Part shown: positions 16,784-24,562 of the stretch, piece by piece
Layout of the letters: the number at the start of each line of letters is the position of its first letter
Numbering within the stretch: position 1 is the stretch's first letter
Virus record (IMG/VR): IMGVR_UViG_3300040751_004896
Span: 1-28,299 of that record
Reading direction: 5' to 3' (one strand)
DNA from: a virus
DNA: 28,299 nucleotides
Notes under the pieces: model-generated
Told to the model about the DNA's origin: nothing
Database searches by the model: none
Seen by the model: the letters and a program-made list of their open reading frames with translations, nothing else
Program-made: the position numbers and the translations under genes

Positions 16784-17614
16784 ATGTTCAAGAATATACC
16801 AAAGTCAGATATTAATGTCAATCCCTTTAAAGTTTATAAGGAATGGTCATTAGATGAAAATGATTTAACACCTTATTTCGGAGAGGAGGTAACGGGTTCA
16901 CATTTTGATGCTGATACCGATGAGAAATCAAATGGGGTATATAAGCGAATTTTATTTGATTCAATCAAATCACAATTTTACTTAAATCCAGCAACAGGTT
17001 CAATACTTACTGAAGTGGGTTTAAGAGAATCATATACCTCAACTGATGAAAGAGATATTGAAACCGAGATAGCGGTTCTATCAGTACCTCAGGAGTATTA
17101 TGGGGAAGGTATGAAAGTTGGTTCGGTAGTTCTTAATAATGGTGGAGTTGTTTTAACTGATGATGGTTATTCTAACTTAAGAAACACATCTAATGAAATT
17201 AAGGGAAATGTTTTTTATGATAGAGGATTAGTAGTATTGACGAAAGATATAAATCCAGCATCAACCCTTTCTAATTTTCAATTAGATTTTCGTTCAACCA
17301 TGACAATTTATGAAAACGAAGTATTTTTACAAGTTGGTGAAAGTGAATTTAATGTATCTCAAAATCCAAGTGCACACGTTAATGGATTTATTAAAAATAT
17401 ACCATCATCAATAGATTCAAATATTATTGCTAAGTTTTCTGATTTTGAGTTTTCATCTTCAGTAGACCCAACGGGTTCTTACTTAGCACCATTTGTTACA
17501 ACAATAGGTTTATATGATGATACTAACAATATGGTTGCAGTAGCAAAGTTACCAAGACCAATCAAATCGTTACCAGATTATCCTGTTAACTTTATAGTAC
17601 GTTTTGATACTTAA
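16784..17614 (+). CDS. Probable virion structural protein, paralogue of the preceding gene's C-terminal module
   Basis: 276 residues. The N-terminus (FKNIPKSDINVNPFKVYKEW) differs from its neighbour. From about residue 100 onward it has the shared module: VGSVVLNNGGVVLTDDGY, FYDRGLVVLTKD, SEFNVSQNPSAHVNGF, then TTIGLYDDTNNMVAVAKLPR and a final strand NFIVRFDT. Both genes thus look like different heads on a common attachment or assembly domain. It is expressed as a separate unit, with a terminator before it and candidate late promoters before it and after it. The virion role is inferred from context; no enzymatic motif is visible. Confidence 0.7.
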   Translation: MFKNIPKSDINVNPFKVYKEWSLDENDLTPYFGEEVTGSHFDADTDEKSNGVYKRILFDSIKSQFYLNPATGSILTEVGLRESYTSTDERDIETEIAVLSVPQEYYGEGMKVGSVVLNNGGVVLTDDGYSNLRNTSNEIKGNVFYDRGLVVLTKDINPASTLSNFQLDFRSTMTIYENEVFLQVGESEFNVSQNPSAHVNGFIKNIPSSIDSNIIAKFSDFEFSSSVDPTGSYLAPFVTTIGLYDDTNNMVAVAKLPRPIKSLPDYPVNFIVRFDT

Positions 17615-17618
17615 CTAA

Positions 17619-17626
17619 TATTTATT
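17619..17626 (+). promoter_or_regulatory. Candidate late promoter element, TATTTATT variant
   Basis: TATTTATT lies 14 nt before the ATG at 17641, just after the preceding stop. It differs from the consensus in the last base and has a shorter leader than the other copies. Confidence 0.35.
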
Positions 17627-17640
17627 AAAAAAGAATAATT

Positions 17641-17847
17641 ATGACTTTAGAAGAAAGATTAGCAAAAAATCCACCTGCAACATCAAAAGCAAACACCAAA
17701 GGTGGTGATAAAACTCTAATCGAGGCAGATGGTGGATTAGACCTGATGCTGAACCAAGACCTTATTAAGAGTTCTGGTGGTAGAGAAATCGGACAAGGAG
17801 CTGGTGGATATGCACCATCTAAAACTTATTCCGATATTTTTAAATAA
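17641..17847 (+). CDS. Small Gly/Lys-rich protein (68 aa), unknown function
   Basis: 68 residues beginning MTLEERLAKNPPATSKANTK. The middle is hydrophilic (GGDKTLIEADGGLDLMLNQD) and the end is glycine-rich (GGREIGQGAGGYAPSKTYSD). It is probably largely disordered apart from one short helix. A late-type element precedes it, which groups it with the virion genes rather than with the enzymes downstream. The next gene starts only 5 nt after its stop. Not recognised. Confidence 0.65.
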   Translation: MTLEERLAKNPPATSKANTKGGDKTLIEADGGLDLMLNQDLIKSSGGREIGQGAGGYAPSKTYSDIFK

Positions 17848-17852
17848 ATTTA

Positions 17853-18317
17853 ATGCAAAATTGGTTATACGAAAATAAAGAGGTTACCGAAGAAGTTATA
17901 CCTGAAGATGCCGTAGGATTTGTTTATATGATTGAACACATTCCTACCGGCAAATATTATATTGGTAAGAAATCCTTAGAAAGTGTCCGAAATGTAAAAA
18001 TCGGAGTTAGAGAATTAGCTCGTATCAAAGAAGAACGAAAGTTAAAAGGTATAAGGGGTTCATTACCAAAAAAGAAAAAAGTTAGAAAATCATCTGACTG
18101 GCAGAAATACTATTCATCAAATGATTGGATAAAAGAACAAATCACCGAAGGTAAGGAAGATGAGTTCAAAAGAAAAGTACTACAATTCTGCTATTCTAAA
18201 AAATCATTATCATACTATGAAGTACATTGGATGTTTAAATACGATGTACTCTCAGATGATAATTGTCTAAACGGAAATATATTAGGAAAGTTTTATAGAA
18301 AAGATTTGGATAATTAA
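17853..18317 (+). CDS. GIY-YIG endonuclease, SegE-like
   Basis: 154 residues. The GIY-YIG strand pair is visible as GFVYMIEH (22-29) and YYIGKK (35-40). The first motif is degenerate (FVY instead of GIY), as is common in this phage family. Downstream come a basic segment (LPKKKKVRKSSDWQKYYSSN) and the characteristic C-terminal block FCYSKKSLSYYEVHWMFKYD, then NGNILGKFY, which I associate with putative SegE-type endonucleases of T4-like phages. It presumably nicks or cuts DNA; in T4, Seg proteins are free-standing homing endonucleases. It stands at the boundary between virion genes and the metabolic/replication genes, a typical place for a mobile gene. No intron or repeat flanks it. Confidence 0.8.
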   Translation: MQNWLYENKEVTEEVIPEDAVGFVYMIEHIPTGKYYIGKKSLESVRNVKIGVRELARIKEERKLKGIRGSLPKKKKVRKSSDWQKYYSSNDWIKEQITEGKEDEFKRKVLQFCYSKKSLSYYEVHWMFKYDVLSDDNCLNGNILGKFYRKDLDN

Positions 18318-18336
18318 AATATTATTTGTATATTTG
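18305..18336 (+). promoter_or_regulatory. Bacteroidota-type promoter (TTTG-N20-TATATTTG)
   Basis: TTTG at 18305-18308, a 20-nt spacer and TATATTTG at 18329-18336 match the Bacteroidota primary-sigma consensus TTTG / TAnnTTTG. The -33 box lies within the last codons of the endonuclease gene. It drives the small gene at 18360 with a leader of roughly 20 nt. Confidence 0.8.
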
Positions 18337-18359
18337 TATCTTAACCATATTATATAATT

Positions 18360-18560
18360 ATGAGATTACAAGACATAGCAGTTAAATATCGTATTTCCGA
18401 TGCATTCCTTAATTCAAAAGAAGATGGATTAAAAGTAGCAGCAAAATCAATCGATGATATTATTGCTGAATTAGTACGTAAAAATGAAAGTCCTGATACC
18501 GTTATTAAATTACGTAGATTAAAAGATTTCCTACTCGATGTAAAAAATTCATCATTTTAA
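18360..18560 (+). CDS. Small helical protein (66 aa), unknown function
   Basis: 66 residues beginning MRLQDIAVKYRISDAFLNSK. It is predicted as three amphipathic helices, the second IDDIIAELVRKNESPDTVI and the third LRRLKDFLLDVKN. There is no Cys, membrane segment or signal. It has its own host-type promoter at 18305-18336 and is followed by the separate promoter of the SAM synthetase gene, so it may be an early protein that acts on the host or on early gene expression; this is inference from promoter type only. Not recognised. Confidence 0.7.
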   Translation: MRLQDIAVKYRISDAFLNSKEDGLKVAAKSIDDIIAELVRKNESPDTVIKLRRLKDFLLDVKNSSF

Positions 18561-18592
18561 TTTGGATTATTTAAAAAATATTCGTATATTTG
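18561..18592 (+). promoter_or_regulatory. Bacteroidota-type promoter (TTTG-N20-TATATTTG)
   Basis: TTTG at 18561-18564 directly follows the preceding stop; after a 20-nt spacer comes TATATTTG at 18585-18592. This is the same octamer and spacer as the promoter at 18305. The leader to the ATG at 18621 is about 24 nt. Confidence 0.85.
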
Positions 18593-18620
18593 GAATATTT
18601 TAATAACCAAAAAGAAATAA

Positions 18621-19586
18621 ATGATTAGAACCGCAGAATGTGTATCCCCTATGCACCCCGATAAAATGTGTGATAGAATCTCGGATACTTTATTAGATTT
18701 ACATTTACAACAAGACTCAAATTCCCGATGTGCAATTGAAACTTGTGGAGGTTTGGGTGAAGTCTATATTACGGGTGAAATAACTTCACAAGCAATAGTT
18801 CTTGCTCCTCAAATAGAAGAGGTAGTTAAAGATATCACTAAAGATGAAAATATTAAAGTAATTATCAATCTCAATCAACAATCACCTGAAATCGCTCAAG
18901 GAGTTGATACAGGTGGTGCTGGAGACCAAGGTATCATGATTGGTTATGCTTGTAGAGAAAACGAACAATTTATTCCACAAGAATATTTTCTTGCAAGAGA
19001 ACTAAATAAGTTCATTTTTGAAAAATTTCCATATGATGGTAAAACACAAGTTACTATGAATGGTAATTCGTTAAGGGTTGTTTGCTCTTTCCAAACTGCA
19101 CCAACTAAAATATTAAAAGAGTTAGTTAGTGAATTCTTCAGAAAATTTCCACAATATGGTATTGAAACACTACATTGTAATCCTGCAGGAGATTGGAACA
19201 TTGGTGGATTTACTGCCGATGCGGGATTAACGGGTAGAAAATTAGCAGTTGATAATTATGGTCCAAGAGTTCCACTTGGTGGTGGTGCATTTAGTGGTAA
19301 GGATTGTACTAAGGTTGACAGAAGTGCTGCATATATGGGAAGACGTATTGCAGTAGATATCTTAGAACAAAGACCAGAAGTAAATGAAGTGTTCGTTCAA
19401 CTTGCATATGCTATTGGATACAATCAACCTCTACAAGCAACTGCAATAGTAGATGGAAAACACGAATTTATTAAAGGATATGATTTATCACCTAAGGGAA
19501 TTATTGATTTCTTAGAACTTAAAAAACCTATATTCGGAGAATCTGCTGCGTATGGACATATGGGTGCTGGATTTTCTTGGAAATAA
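18621..19586 (+). CDS. metK: S-adenosylmethionine synthetase (short phage form)
   Basis: 321 residues; cellular MetK is about 380-400. It makes SAM from ATP and methionine. The N-terminal ATP/Mg segment CVSPMHPDKMCDRISD (His12, Asp14) is intact, as are NQQSPEIAQGVDTGGAGDQG (Gly101-Gly104), GLTGRKLAVDNYG, and the phosphate-binding GGGAFSGKD (220-228) followed by KVDRSAAYMGRR. The C-terminus ends IFGESAAYGHMGAGFSWK, stopping about where the usual C-terminal helix would begin. The mobile loop before GGGAFSGKD is shortened. All core catalytic segments are present, so it is probably active. It has its own host-type promoter, suggesting early or middle expression. Likely uses are feeding DNA or RNA methylation during infection, or replacing depleted SAM; no methyltransferase is visible in this window. 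Confidence 0.93.
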   Translation: MIRTAECVSPMHPDKMCDRISDTLLDLHLQQDSNSRCAIETCGGLGEVYITGEITSQAIVLAPQIEEVVKDITKDENIKVIINLNQQSPEIAQGVDTGGAGDQGIMIGYACRENEQFIPQEYFLARELNKFIFEKFPYDGKTQVTMNGNSLRVVCSFQTAPTKILKELVSEFFRKFPQYGIETLHCNPAGDWNIGGFTADAGLTGRKLAVDNYGPRVPLGGGAFSGKDCTKVDRSAAYMGRRIAVDILEQRPEVNEVFVQLAYAIGYNQPLQATAIVDGKHEFIKGYDLSPKGIIDFLELKKPIFGESAAYGHMGAGFSWK

Positions 19587-19587
19587 T

Positions 19588-19618
19588 TTTGATGTTTAAA
19601 AATAATTTTGTATATTTG
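19588..19618 (+). promoter_or_regulatory. Bacteroidota-type promoter (TTTG-N19-TATATTTG), almost leaderless
   Basis: TTTG at 19588-19591, a 19-nt spacer and TATATTTG at 19611-19618. The ATG of the primase gene is only 5 nt after the -7 box, so the predicted transcript starts at or within about 2 nt of the start codon. Confidence 0.8.
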
Positions 19619-19623
19619 ATACA

Positions 19624-20565
19624 ATGATTTCTACGAGGGACAGGTTAAAAGTAATAAATGTACTTGATAGTACATTGGGAGTTGGTACATCCTTAAAGGG
19701 TAATGAGCAGGCTCACCATTGTCCTTTTTGTCATCACCACAAGAAGAAGCTTCAAGTAAACTTAGAAACGCAATATTGGCATTGTTGGGTGTGTAACTCT
19801 AAGGGTAGAAGTATTCATTCTCTTCTTAAACGTCTACACGTAGATTATTCCCAATTAAATGTTATTAATGGAATTTATGGTGACCAACCTAAATCTACTA
19901 AACGAGAAGTAGAGGAAAAGATTCAACTTCGATTACCATCTGAATTTAAATCATTATTAACAAAACCCAAATCAATCAATCCAATTTATAATCAGGCAAT
20001 AGGATACCTAAAGAAACGTGGTATTTCAATGGATGAGGTTAGTAAATATAACATTGGATATTGTGAAGATGGTTTATATGGTGGTAGAATAATCATTCCT
20101 TCATATAATGAAGATAACGAACTCAATTATTTTATCGCAAGAACTTTCTATGAAGATGTGGGAATGAAGTATAAGAATCCACCTGTAAGTAGAGATGTAA
20201 TTGTATTTGATAATCAAATTGATTGGAGTGAACCAATTACTTTAGTAGAGGGTGTGTTTGATTCATTTGCAGTTAAGAGAAATGCAATACCCATGTTGAG
20301 TAAGTTTTTATTATCAACACTAAAAACTAAAATTCTCGAGAAGGGTGTAAAGGAAATTAATATACTAATGGATTCAGATGCAGTAGAAGATTCTACTAAA
20401 CATACTGAGTACTTTATTAAGAATGGAATAACGGTCAAAAACATTATACCTCAGGGTGAATCTGATGCAGCAGATATGGGATTTGATAAGGTAAATATAT
20501 TATTAAAAGAAACTGATGAAAGTGGATGGGATGACCTTGTACTTTCTAAATTAAACAACATATGA
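19624..20565 (+). CDS. DNA primase (zinc ribbon plus TOPRIM), T4 gp61/DnaG-like
   Basis: 313 residues (T4 gp61 has 342). It makes RNA primers for lagging-strand synthesis, normally with a replicative helicase. An N-terminal zinc ribbon is clear: Cys33-x2-Cys36 (HCPFCHHH) and Cys54-x2-Cys57 (HCWVC). A basic/helical linker leads to the catalytic part, with GGRIIIPSYNEDNELNYFIA near 155-174. TOPRIM follows: the Glu motif VEGVFDS (Glu209) and the Asp pair MDSDAVED (Asp250, Asp252). No helicase domain is fused. No other in-frame start precedes the zinc ribbon, so ATG 19624 is firm even though it sits almost on the promoter. Its stop overlaps the start of the recombination gene by 4 nt (ATGA), suggesting coupled translation. 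Confidence 0.9.
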   Translation: MISTRDRLKVINVLDSTLGVGTSLKGNEQAHHCPFCHHHKKKLQVNLETQYWHCWVCNSKGRSIHSLLKRLHVDYSQLNVINGIYGDQPKSTKREVEEKIQLRLPSEFKSLLTKPKSINPIYNQAIGYLKKRGISMDEVSKYNIGYCEDGLYGGRIIIPSYNEDNELNYFIARTFYEDVGMKYKNPPVSRDVIVFDNQIDWSEPITLVEGVFDSFAVKRNAIPMLSKFLLSTLKTKILEKGVKEINILMDSDAVEDSTKHTEYFIKNGITVKNIIPQGESDAADMGFDKVNILLKETDESGWDDLVLSKLNNI

Positions 20566-23500
20566 CGGTAGAAAAAATTTACCACTTAGCGGATTTACAT
20601 ATTCGTAACTTAAAAAGACATAAGGAATATCGTTTGGTATTCGAGAAGTTTTTAGAAAATGTTAAGAACGATGGTATTGAAAATTCAATCATCTATTTAG
20701 CAGGTGATATTGCACATGCTAAAACTGAGATGAGTCCCGAATTAGTAAGGGAAATTAGTTGGTTCTTAACTGAATGTTCAAAATTAAAACATACATTCCT
20801 AATCACAGGTAACCACGATTGTAACCTTAATAATGATTATCGATTAGATGTATTAACACCAATCGTAGAAAACTTAAACAATGATAGAATACATTACTTA
20901 CGAGACACTGGGACTTACAACTTTGGTAATATCACTTTTGTGGTTTATTCGATACTCGATAAAAAGGAGAATTGGCCAAAGGCAGAATTGGTAGATGGGG
21001 AGAATAAAATTTGTTTATTCCACGGACCAGTTAATAAAGCACAAACTGATGTAGGATATACAGTATCATCTAACTCATTTACAGTTGAAATGTTCGATGG
21101 GTTTGATATGGTGATGTTGGGTGATATCCATAAACGTCAAACATTTGGTAAAGGATATGAACACGTTGCATATGCAGGTTCAATGATTCAACAAAATCAT
21201 GGAGAACTCCTTGAGAATCATGGTTACTTAGTATGGGATGTAAAATCTCGTACCTTCGAAGAGTTTCATATTCACAACGATTATGGTTACTTAACCGTTG
21301 ATGTGGTCGAGGGGGAGATTCCTCAATGGGTTTATGATGAAGTTGATACCAAACTACCAAAGTATCCACGATTGCGTCTTAGATTTACTCGTACAGAACC
21401 GAGTGATACTAAACGTTGCGTAACTGAACTTAAAAAACTATTCAAGGTTTCAGAAGTAACGGTTACACGAACTGACACTATTGGTCAATTAAAAACTAAT
21501 CAAAGCATAAACAAGAATATTGTTGGTAATGTTAAGGATGAAACGTTTCAAAATCAACTAATTCGTGATTACTTAGAAAGACAGTTCTTATTGGATGGTG
21601 ATGAGTTGGATAAAATTGGTGAAATCAACAAAGAGATAAACTCTCAGGTTGATGATACTAAGGTTGCAGAAAATGTATTATGGGTACCTAAAACATTTGA
21701 GTTCTCTAATATGTTCTCCTATGGTGAGGGTAATAAGATTAGATTTGATAATGCAAAGGGAATAATAGGTATCTTTGCACCCAATGCATCAGGTAAATCT
21801 TCACTCTTCGATGCACTATCGTTTTGTATCTTTGATAAATCATCCCGTACTTTCCTTGCAAAGAACATTATGAATAACCGAAAGGATTGGTTTAAATGTA
21901 AATTCCATTTCCAAATCAACGATGTGGATTACTACATTGAAAGACGAGCAAAGACGGTTAGTAAAGGAAAGAGTGTTAAAGTTGATGTAGATTTCTGGTC
22001 AGAGAGTGGTGGAGTTGTAACTTCTCTTAATGGAGAACAGCGTAGGGATACTAATCACATGATTCAACAATACTTGGGTAGTTATGATGATTTCGTATTA
22101 ACTGCACTATCCTTACAAGGGAACAATGCATTGTTTATCGATAAATCTCAGACAGAGAGAAAGGAAATCTTATCTCAATTTATTGGAGTAGATATTTTTG
22201 ATAAGTTGTATCAAAAGGCAAGTGAGGAATTTAAAGATACTACCACACTTATCAAAAAATTTAAGAGGGATGATTTCACCACCAAACTTGCCGACATCGA
22301 TACTCGATTAGTTGCAAAGAAAAATGAGTATAAGTTAACTACTACTCAATATGATTCTTTAAAGGATGAAGAAGAAACTCTTAATAAACAAATCATCTCA
22401 TTAAACGAGAAGATTATTAAGTTAAATGCAGATAGTGGAAAATCAATCGATGAATTACAATCAACTCTTAACTCGTTAGAAAGTAGAAAAGCTCAAATAA
22501 TTCAAGGAAAGGAAGAAATTCAAACCCGAATTGAAGAAAAGGAGGGAGTTCAAATTAAATTAGAAGATGAGATTGATTCGTATGATGAAGATGATATCAC
22601 CAAAAGATATAACGAATATAATCAACAAAAGCAAGAATTATCTAAACTTAATATTGAATTAGACAAGTTACAAATTCGTAAAGAATCATTAGAGGAGCGA
22701 GTTAAGCACGTAAAATCACATGAATATAATCCTGATTGTGAAATATGTTTAAAAAATTCTGAAGAGTATATTAATGCGAAAATATCGTTACAATCTGAAC
22801 TATCAATAGTAGTTGAGGAAATGTCTGAGTTTGAAAAATCAAAAGATGTAATTGAAGCATCATTAGAAATCAACTCAGAAGTAAACCAACAGTTTACTAA
22901 TTTAAATAATCTTAAAGTACAAGAAGATAAAGTTAGTAGAGAAATTTCAGGACTTATCAACAAGTTATCAACAACCGAAACTCAAGAAATTCGTTTAGAA
23001 GCACAAGTTACGGAACAAACTAAACTAATTGAAGAATATCTAAAGAACGAACAAACCATTGAAAACAATCGTAAAATTCGTGTAGAAATTAGTGGAGTTC
23101 GAGATAAACTATCCATAATTAAGAATGACCTTAAACAGTCAAATACCTTAGTACTTAAACTTAATGGTGAAGTATCTTCACTTCAGAATCAAAAAGAAAC
23201 TATCGAAGAACGAATTAATGAGGTTAAGGAGTTGGAGGAACAACATCGTTTGTTTGAATACTACCTAAACTCATTGGGTAAAGATGGTGTATCTTACGAA
23301 TTGATTTCTAAAGCACTTCCAATGATTGAGGGAGAGGTAAATAACATCTTAACTCAGATTGTAGAATTTGGAATGCAATTAGAGATGGATGGAAAGAATA
23401 TCAATGCATACATCGTATATGATGACCAGAAATGGAGTTTAGAGATGTGTAGTGGTATGGAACGATTTATTAGTGGTCTTGCAATCAGAATTGCTTTAAT

Positions 23501-23720
23501 CAATGTATGTAACCTACCACGTCCTAACTTCTTAGTGGTAGATGAAGGGTTTGGAACATTAGATAATGAGAATCTAACATCATTGTATATGTTGTTTTCA
23601 TATTTAAAAACACAATTCGATTTTGTAATGATTATTTCACACATCGATTCAATGAGAGATGTGGTGGATTCATTACTTGAAGTTAAAAAAGTAAATGGGT
23701 TTTCAAGTATTAAATTATGA
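20562..23720 (+). CDS. 47-46: Fused recombination nuclease-ATPase (gp47-gp46 / Mre11-Rad50 fusion)
   Basis: 1052 residues combining two proteins that are separate in T4 (gp47, 339 aa; gp46, 560 aa). The nuclease half has all phosphoesterase motifs: DLHIR (Asp11, His13), GDIAH (Asp49, His52), GNHD (84-86), FHGP (His154) and GDIHK (Asp188, His190). A linker of about 350-370 joins the ATPase half: Walker A PNASGKSS (Lys412), a long coiled coil with a zinc hook CEIC (Cys726, Cys729), signature SGME (964-967) and Walker B VVDEGFGTLD (Asp994, Glu995). No stop or frameshift interrupts the join. The complex processes DNA ends for recombination-dependent replication and host DNA breakdown. It overlaps the primase gene at its start and the dehydrogenase gene (ATGA) at its end. 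Confidence 0.93.
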   Translation: MTVEKIYHLADLHIRNLKRHKEYRLVFEKFLENVKNDGIENSIIYLAGDIAHAKTEMSPELVREISWFLTECSKLKHTFLITGNHDCNLNNDYRLDVLTPIVENLNNDRIHYLRDTGTYNFGNITFVVYSILDKKENWPKAELVDGENKICLFHGPVNKAQTDVGYTVSSNSFTVEMFDGFDMVMLGDIHKRQTFGKGYEHVAYAGSMIQQNHGELLENHGYLVWDVKSRTFEEFHIHNDYGYLTVDVVEGEIPQWVYDEVDTKLPKYPRLRLRFTRTEPSDTKRCVTELKKLFKVSEVTVTRTDTIGQLKTNQSINKNIVGNVKDETFQNQLIRDYLERQFLLDGDELDKIGEINKEINSQVDDTKVAENVLWVPKTFEFSNMFSYGEGNKIRFDNAKGIIGIFAPNASGKSSLFDALSFCIFDKSSRTFLAKNIMNNRKDWFKCKFHFQINDVDYYIERRAKTVSKGKSVKVDVDFWSESGGVVTSLNGEQRRDTNHMIQQYLGSYDDFVLTALSLQGNNALFIDKSQTERKEILSQFIGVDIFDKLYQKASEEFKDTTTLIKKFKRDDFTTKLADIDTRLVAKKNEYKLTTTQYDSLKDEEETLNKQIISLNEKIIKLNADSGKSIDELQSTLNSLESRKAQIIQGKEEIQTRIEEKEGVQIKLEDEIDSYDEDDITKRYNEYNQQKQELSKLNIELDKLQIRKESLEERVKHVKSHEYNPDCEICLKNSEEYINAKISLQSELSIVVEEMSEFEKSKDVIEASLEINSEVNQQFTNLNNLKVQEDKVSREISGLINKLSTTETQEIRLEAQVTEQTKLIEEYLKNEQTIENNRKIRVEISGVRDKLSIIKNDLKQSNTLVLKLNGEVSSLQNQKETIEERINEVKELEEQHRLFEYYLNSLGKDGVSYELISKALPMIEGEVNNILTQIVEFGMQLEMDGKNINAYIVYDDQKWSLEMCSGMERFISGLAIRIALINVCNLPRPNFLVVDEGFGTLDNENLTSLYMLFSYLKTQFDFVMIISHIDSMRDVVDSLLEVKKVNGFSSIKL

Positions 23721-24535
23721 AAATAGGAATTATAGGACAGGGGTTTGTTGGTAATGCAGTTTATCAAAAGTTTAAAGAACATTATGATGTATTGACTTAC
23801 GATTTGGATGAAACTAAATGTAACTCTACATTTGAAGATGTATCTAAATGTGATTATGTATTTACCTGCTTACCTACTCCTATGAATTCTGATGGAAGTT
23901 GTAATACTAATATTGTAGAAGATGTAATCAAACAAATTGATGAGATTGGTGTAACTAAAGGTATTGTTGTTAAATCAACTATTACACCTGGCACTACTCA
24001 AAGTTGGAATGATACATATAAAACAAACATTGTATTTAATCCAGAGTTCTTAACCGAACGAAATGCGGTAAAGGATTACGAAAATCAGAATAGGATTATA
24101 TTAGGAGGACCAAGACCAACAACAACTTACCTTAAACGAATATTCTCAAATGTATTCCCAAAAGCACATATAGTAAAAACCGATTCAACTCATGCTGAGA
24201 TGGTAAAGTATTTAACAAATACATTCTTAGCAACTAAAGTATCATTCGCTAATGAGATGTATCAGATTTGTGAGAAGCTGAATATAGATTACGATAAGGT
24301 AGTGGAATACTCAACCTTTGATGATAGGTTAGGTAAAACACATTGGAGTGTACCGGGACCCGATGGTGATTTTGGTTATGGGGGGCATTGTTTCCCAAAG
24401 GATGTTAACGCATTGATTTATTTAGCTGATGAGTTGGGATTATATCCAACTATGTTAATGGCTACTAATCGTAAAAATGATGTAGTACGAAAAAATAGGG
24501 ATTGGGAAGCTATGAAAGGTAGAGCAGTTATTTAA
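23717..24535 (+). CDS. ugd: Short UDP-glucose 6-dehydrogenase-like nucleotide-sugar dehydrogenase
   Basis: 272 residues; usual members have about 390-450. The Rossmann NAD site is at the N-terminus (GIIGQGFVG, Gly7/Gly9/Gly12), then TCLPTPMN, KSTITPGTT, and NPEFLTERNAVKDY. The central domain has KYLTNTFLATKVSFANEM (Lys164, Asn168) and the catalytic-thiol segment GYGGHCFPKD (Cys225). The C-terminal UDP-binding domain is absent: only 47 residues follow Cys225. The family oxidises a nucleotide-sugar C6 hydroxyl to a carboxylate, for example UDP-glucose to UDP-glucuronate. All visible catalytic residues are kept, so it may work in a compact form or on a different substrate. It starts in a 4-nt overlap with the recombination gene and precedes a probable glycosyltransferase, which suggests sugar decoration of virion, DNA or host surface. 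Confidence 0.88.
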   Translation: MKIGIIGQGFVGNAVYQKFKEHYDVLTYDLDETKCNSTFEDVSKCDYVFTCLPTPMNSDGSCNTNIVEDVIKQIDEIGVTKGIVVKSTITPGTTQSWNDTYKTNIVFNPEFLTERNAVKDYENQNRIILGGPRPTTTYLKRIFSNVFPKAHIVKTDSTHAEMVKYLTNTFLATKVSFANEMYQICEKLNIDYDKVVEYSTFDDRLGKTHWSVPGPDGDFGYGGHCFPKDVNALIYLADELGLYPTMLMATNRKNDVVRKNRDWEAMKGRAVI

Positions 24536-24543
24536 TATTTACT
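24536..24543 (+). promoter_or_regulatory. Weak late-type promoter element (TATTTACT)
   Basis: TATTTACT begins directly after the dehydrogenase stop and lies 19 nt before the ATG at 24563. It matches the late-type element at six of eight positions, so the call is tentative. Confidence 0.2.
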
Positions 24544-24562
24544 ACAATAGTATAAAAATGTA

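Noticed and set aside
22622-22963. Minus-strand open frame of 113 codons
   Set aside because: Antisense to the coiled-coil part of the fused recombination gene; Ser/Cys/Leu-rich composition typical of the reverse of a Glu/Lys-rich coiled coil.
23354-23782. Minus-strand open frame of 142 codons across the recombination/dehydrogenase junction
   Set aside because: Both sense genes have complete conserved motifs through this region; the antisense product has no recognisable pattern.
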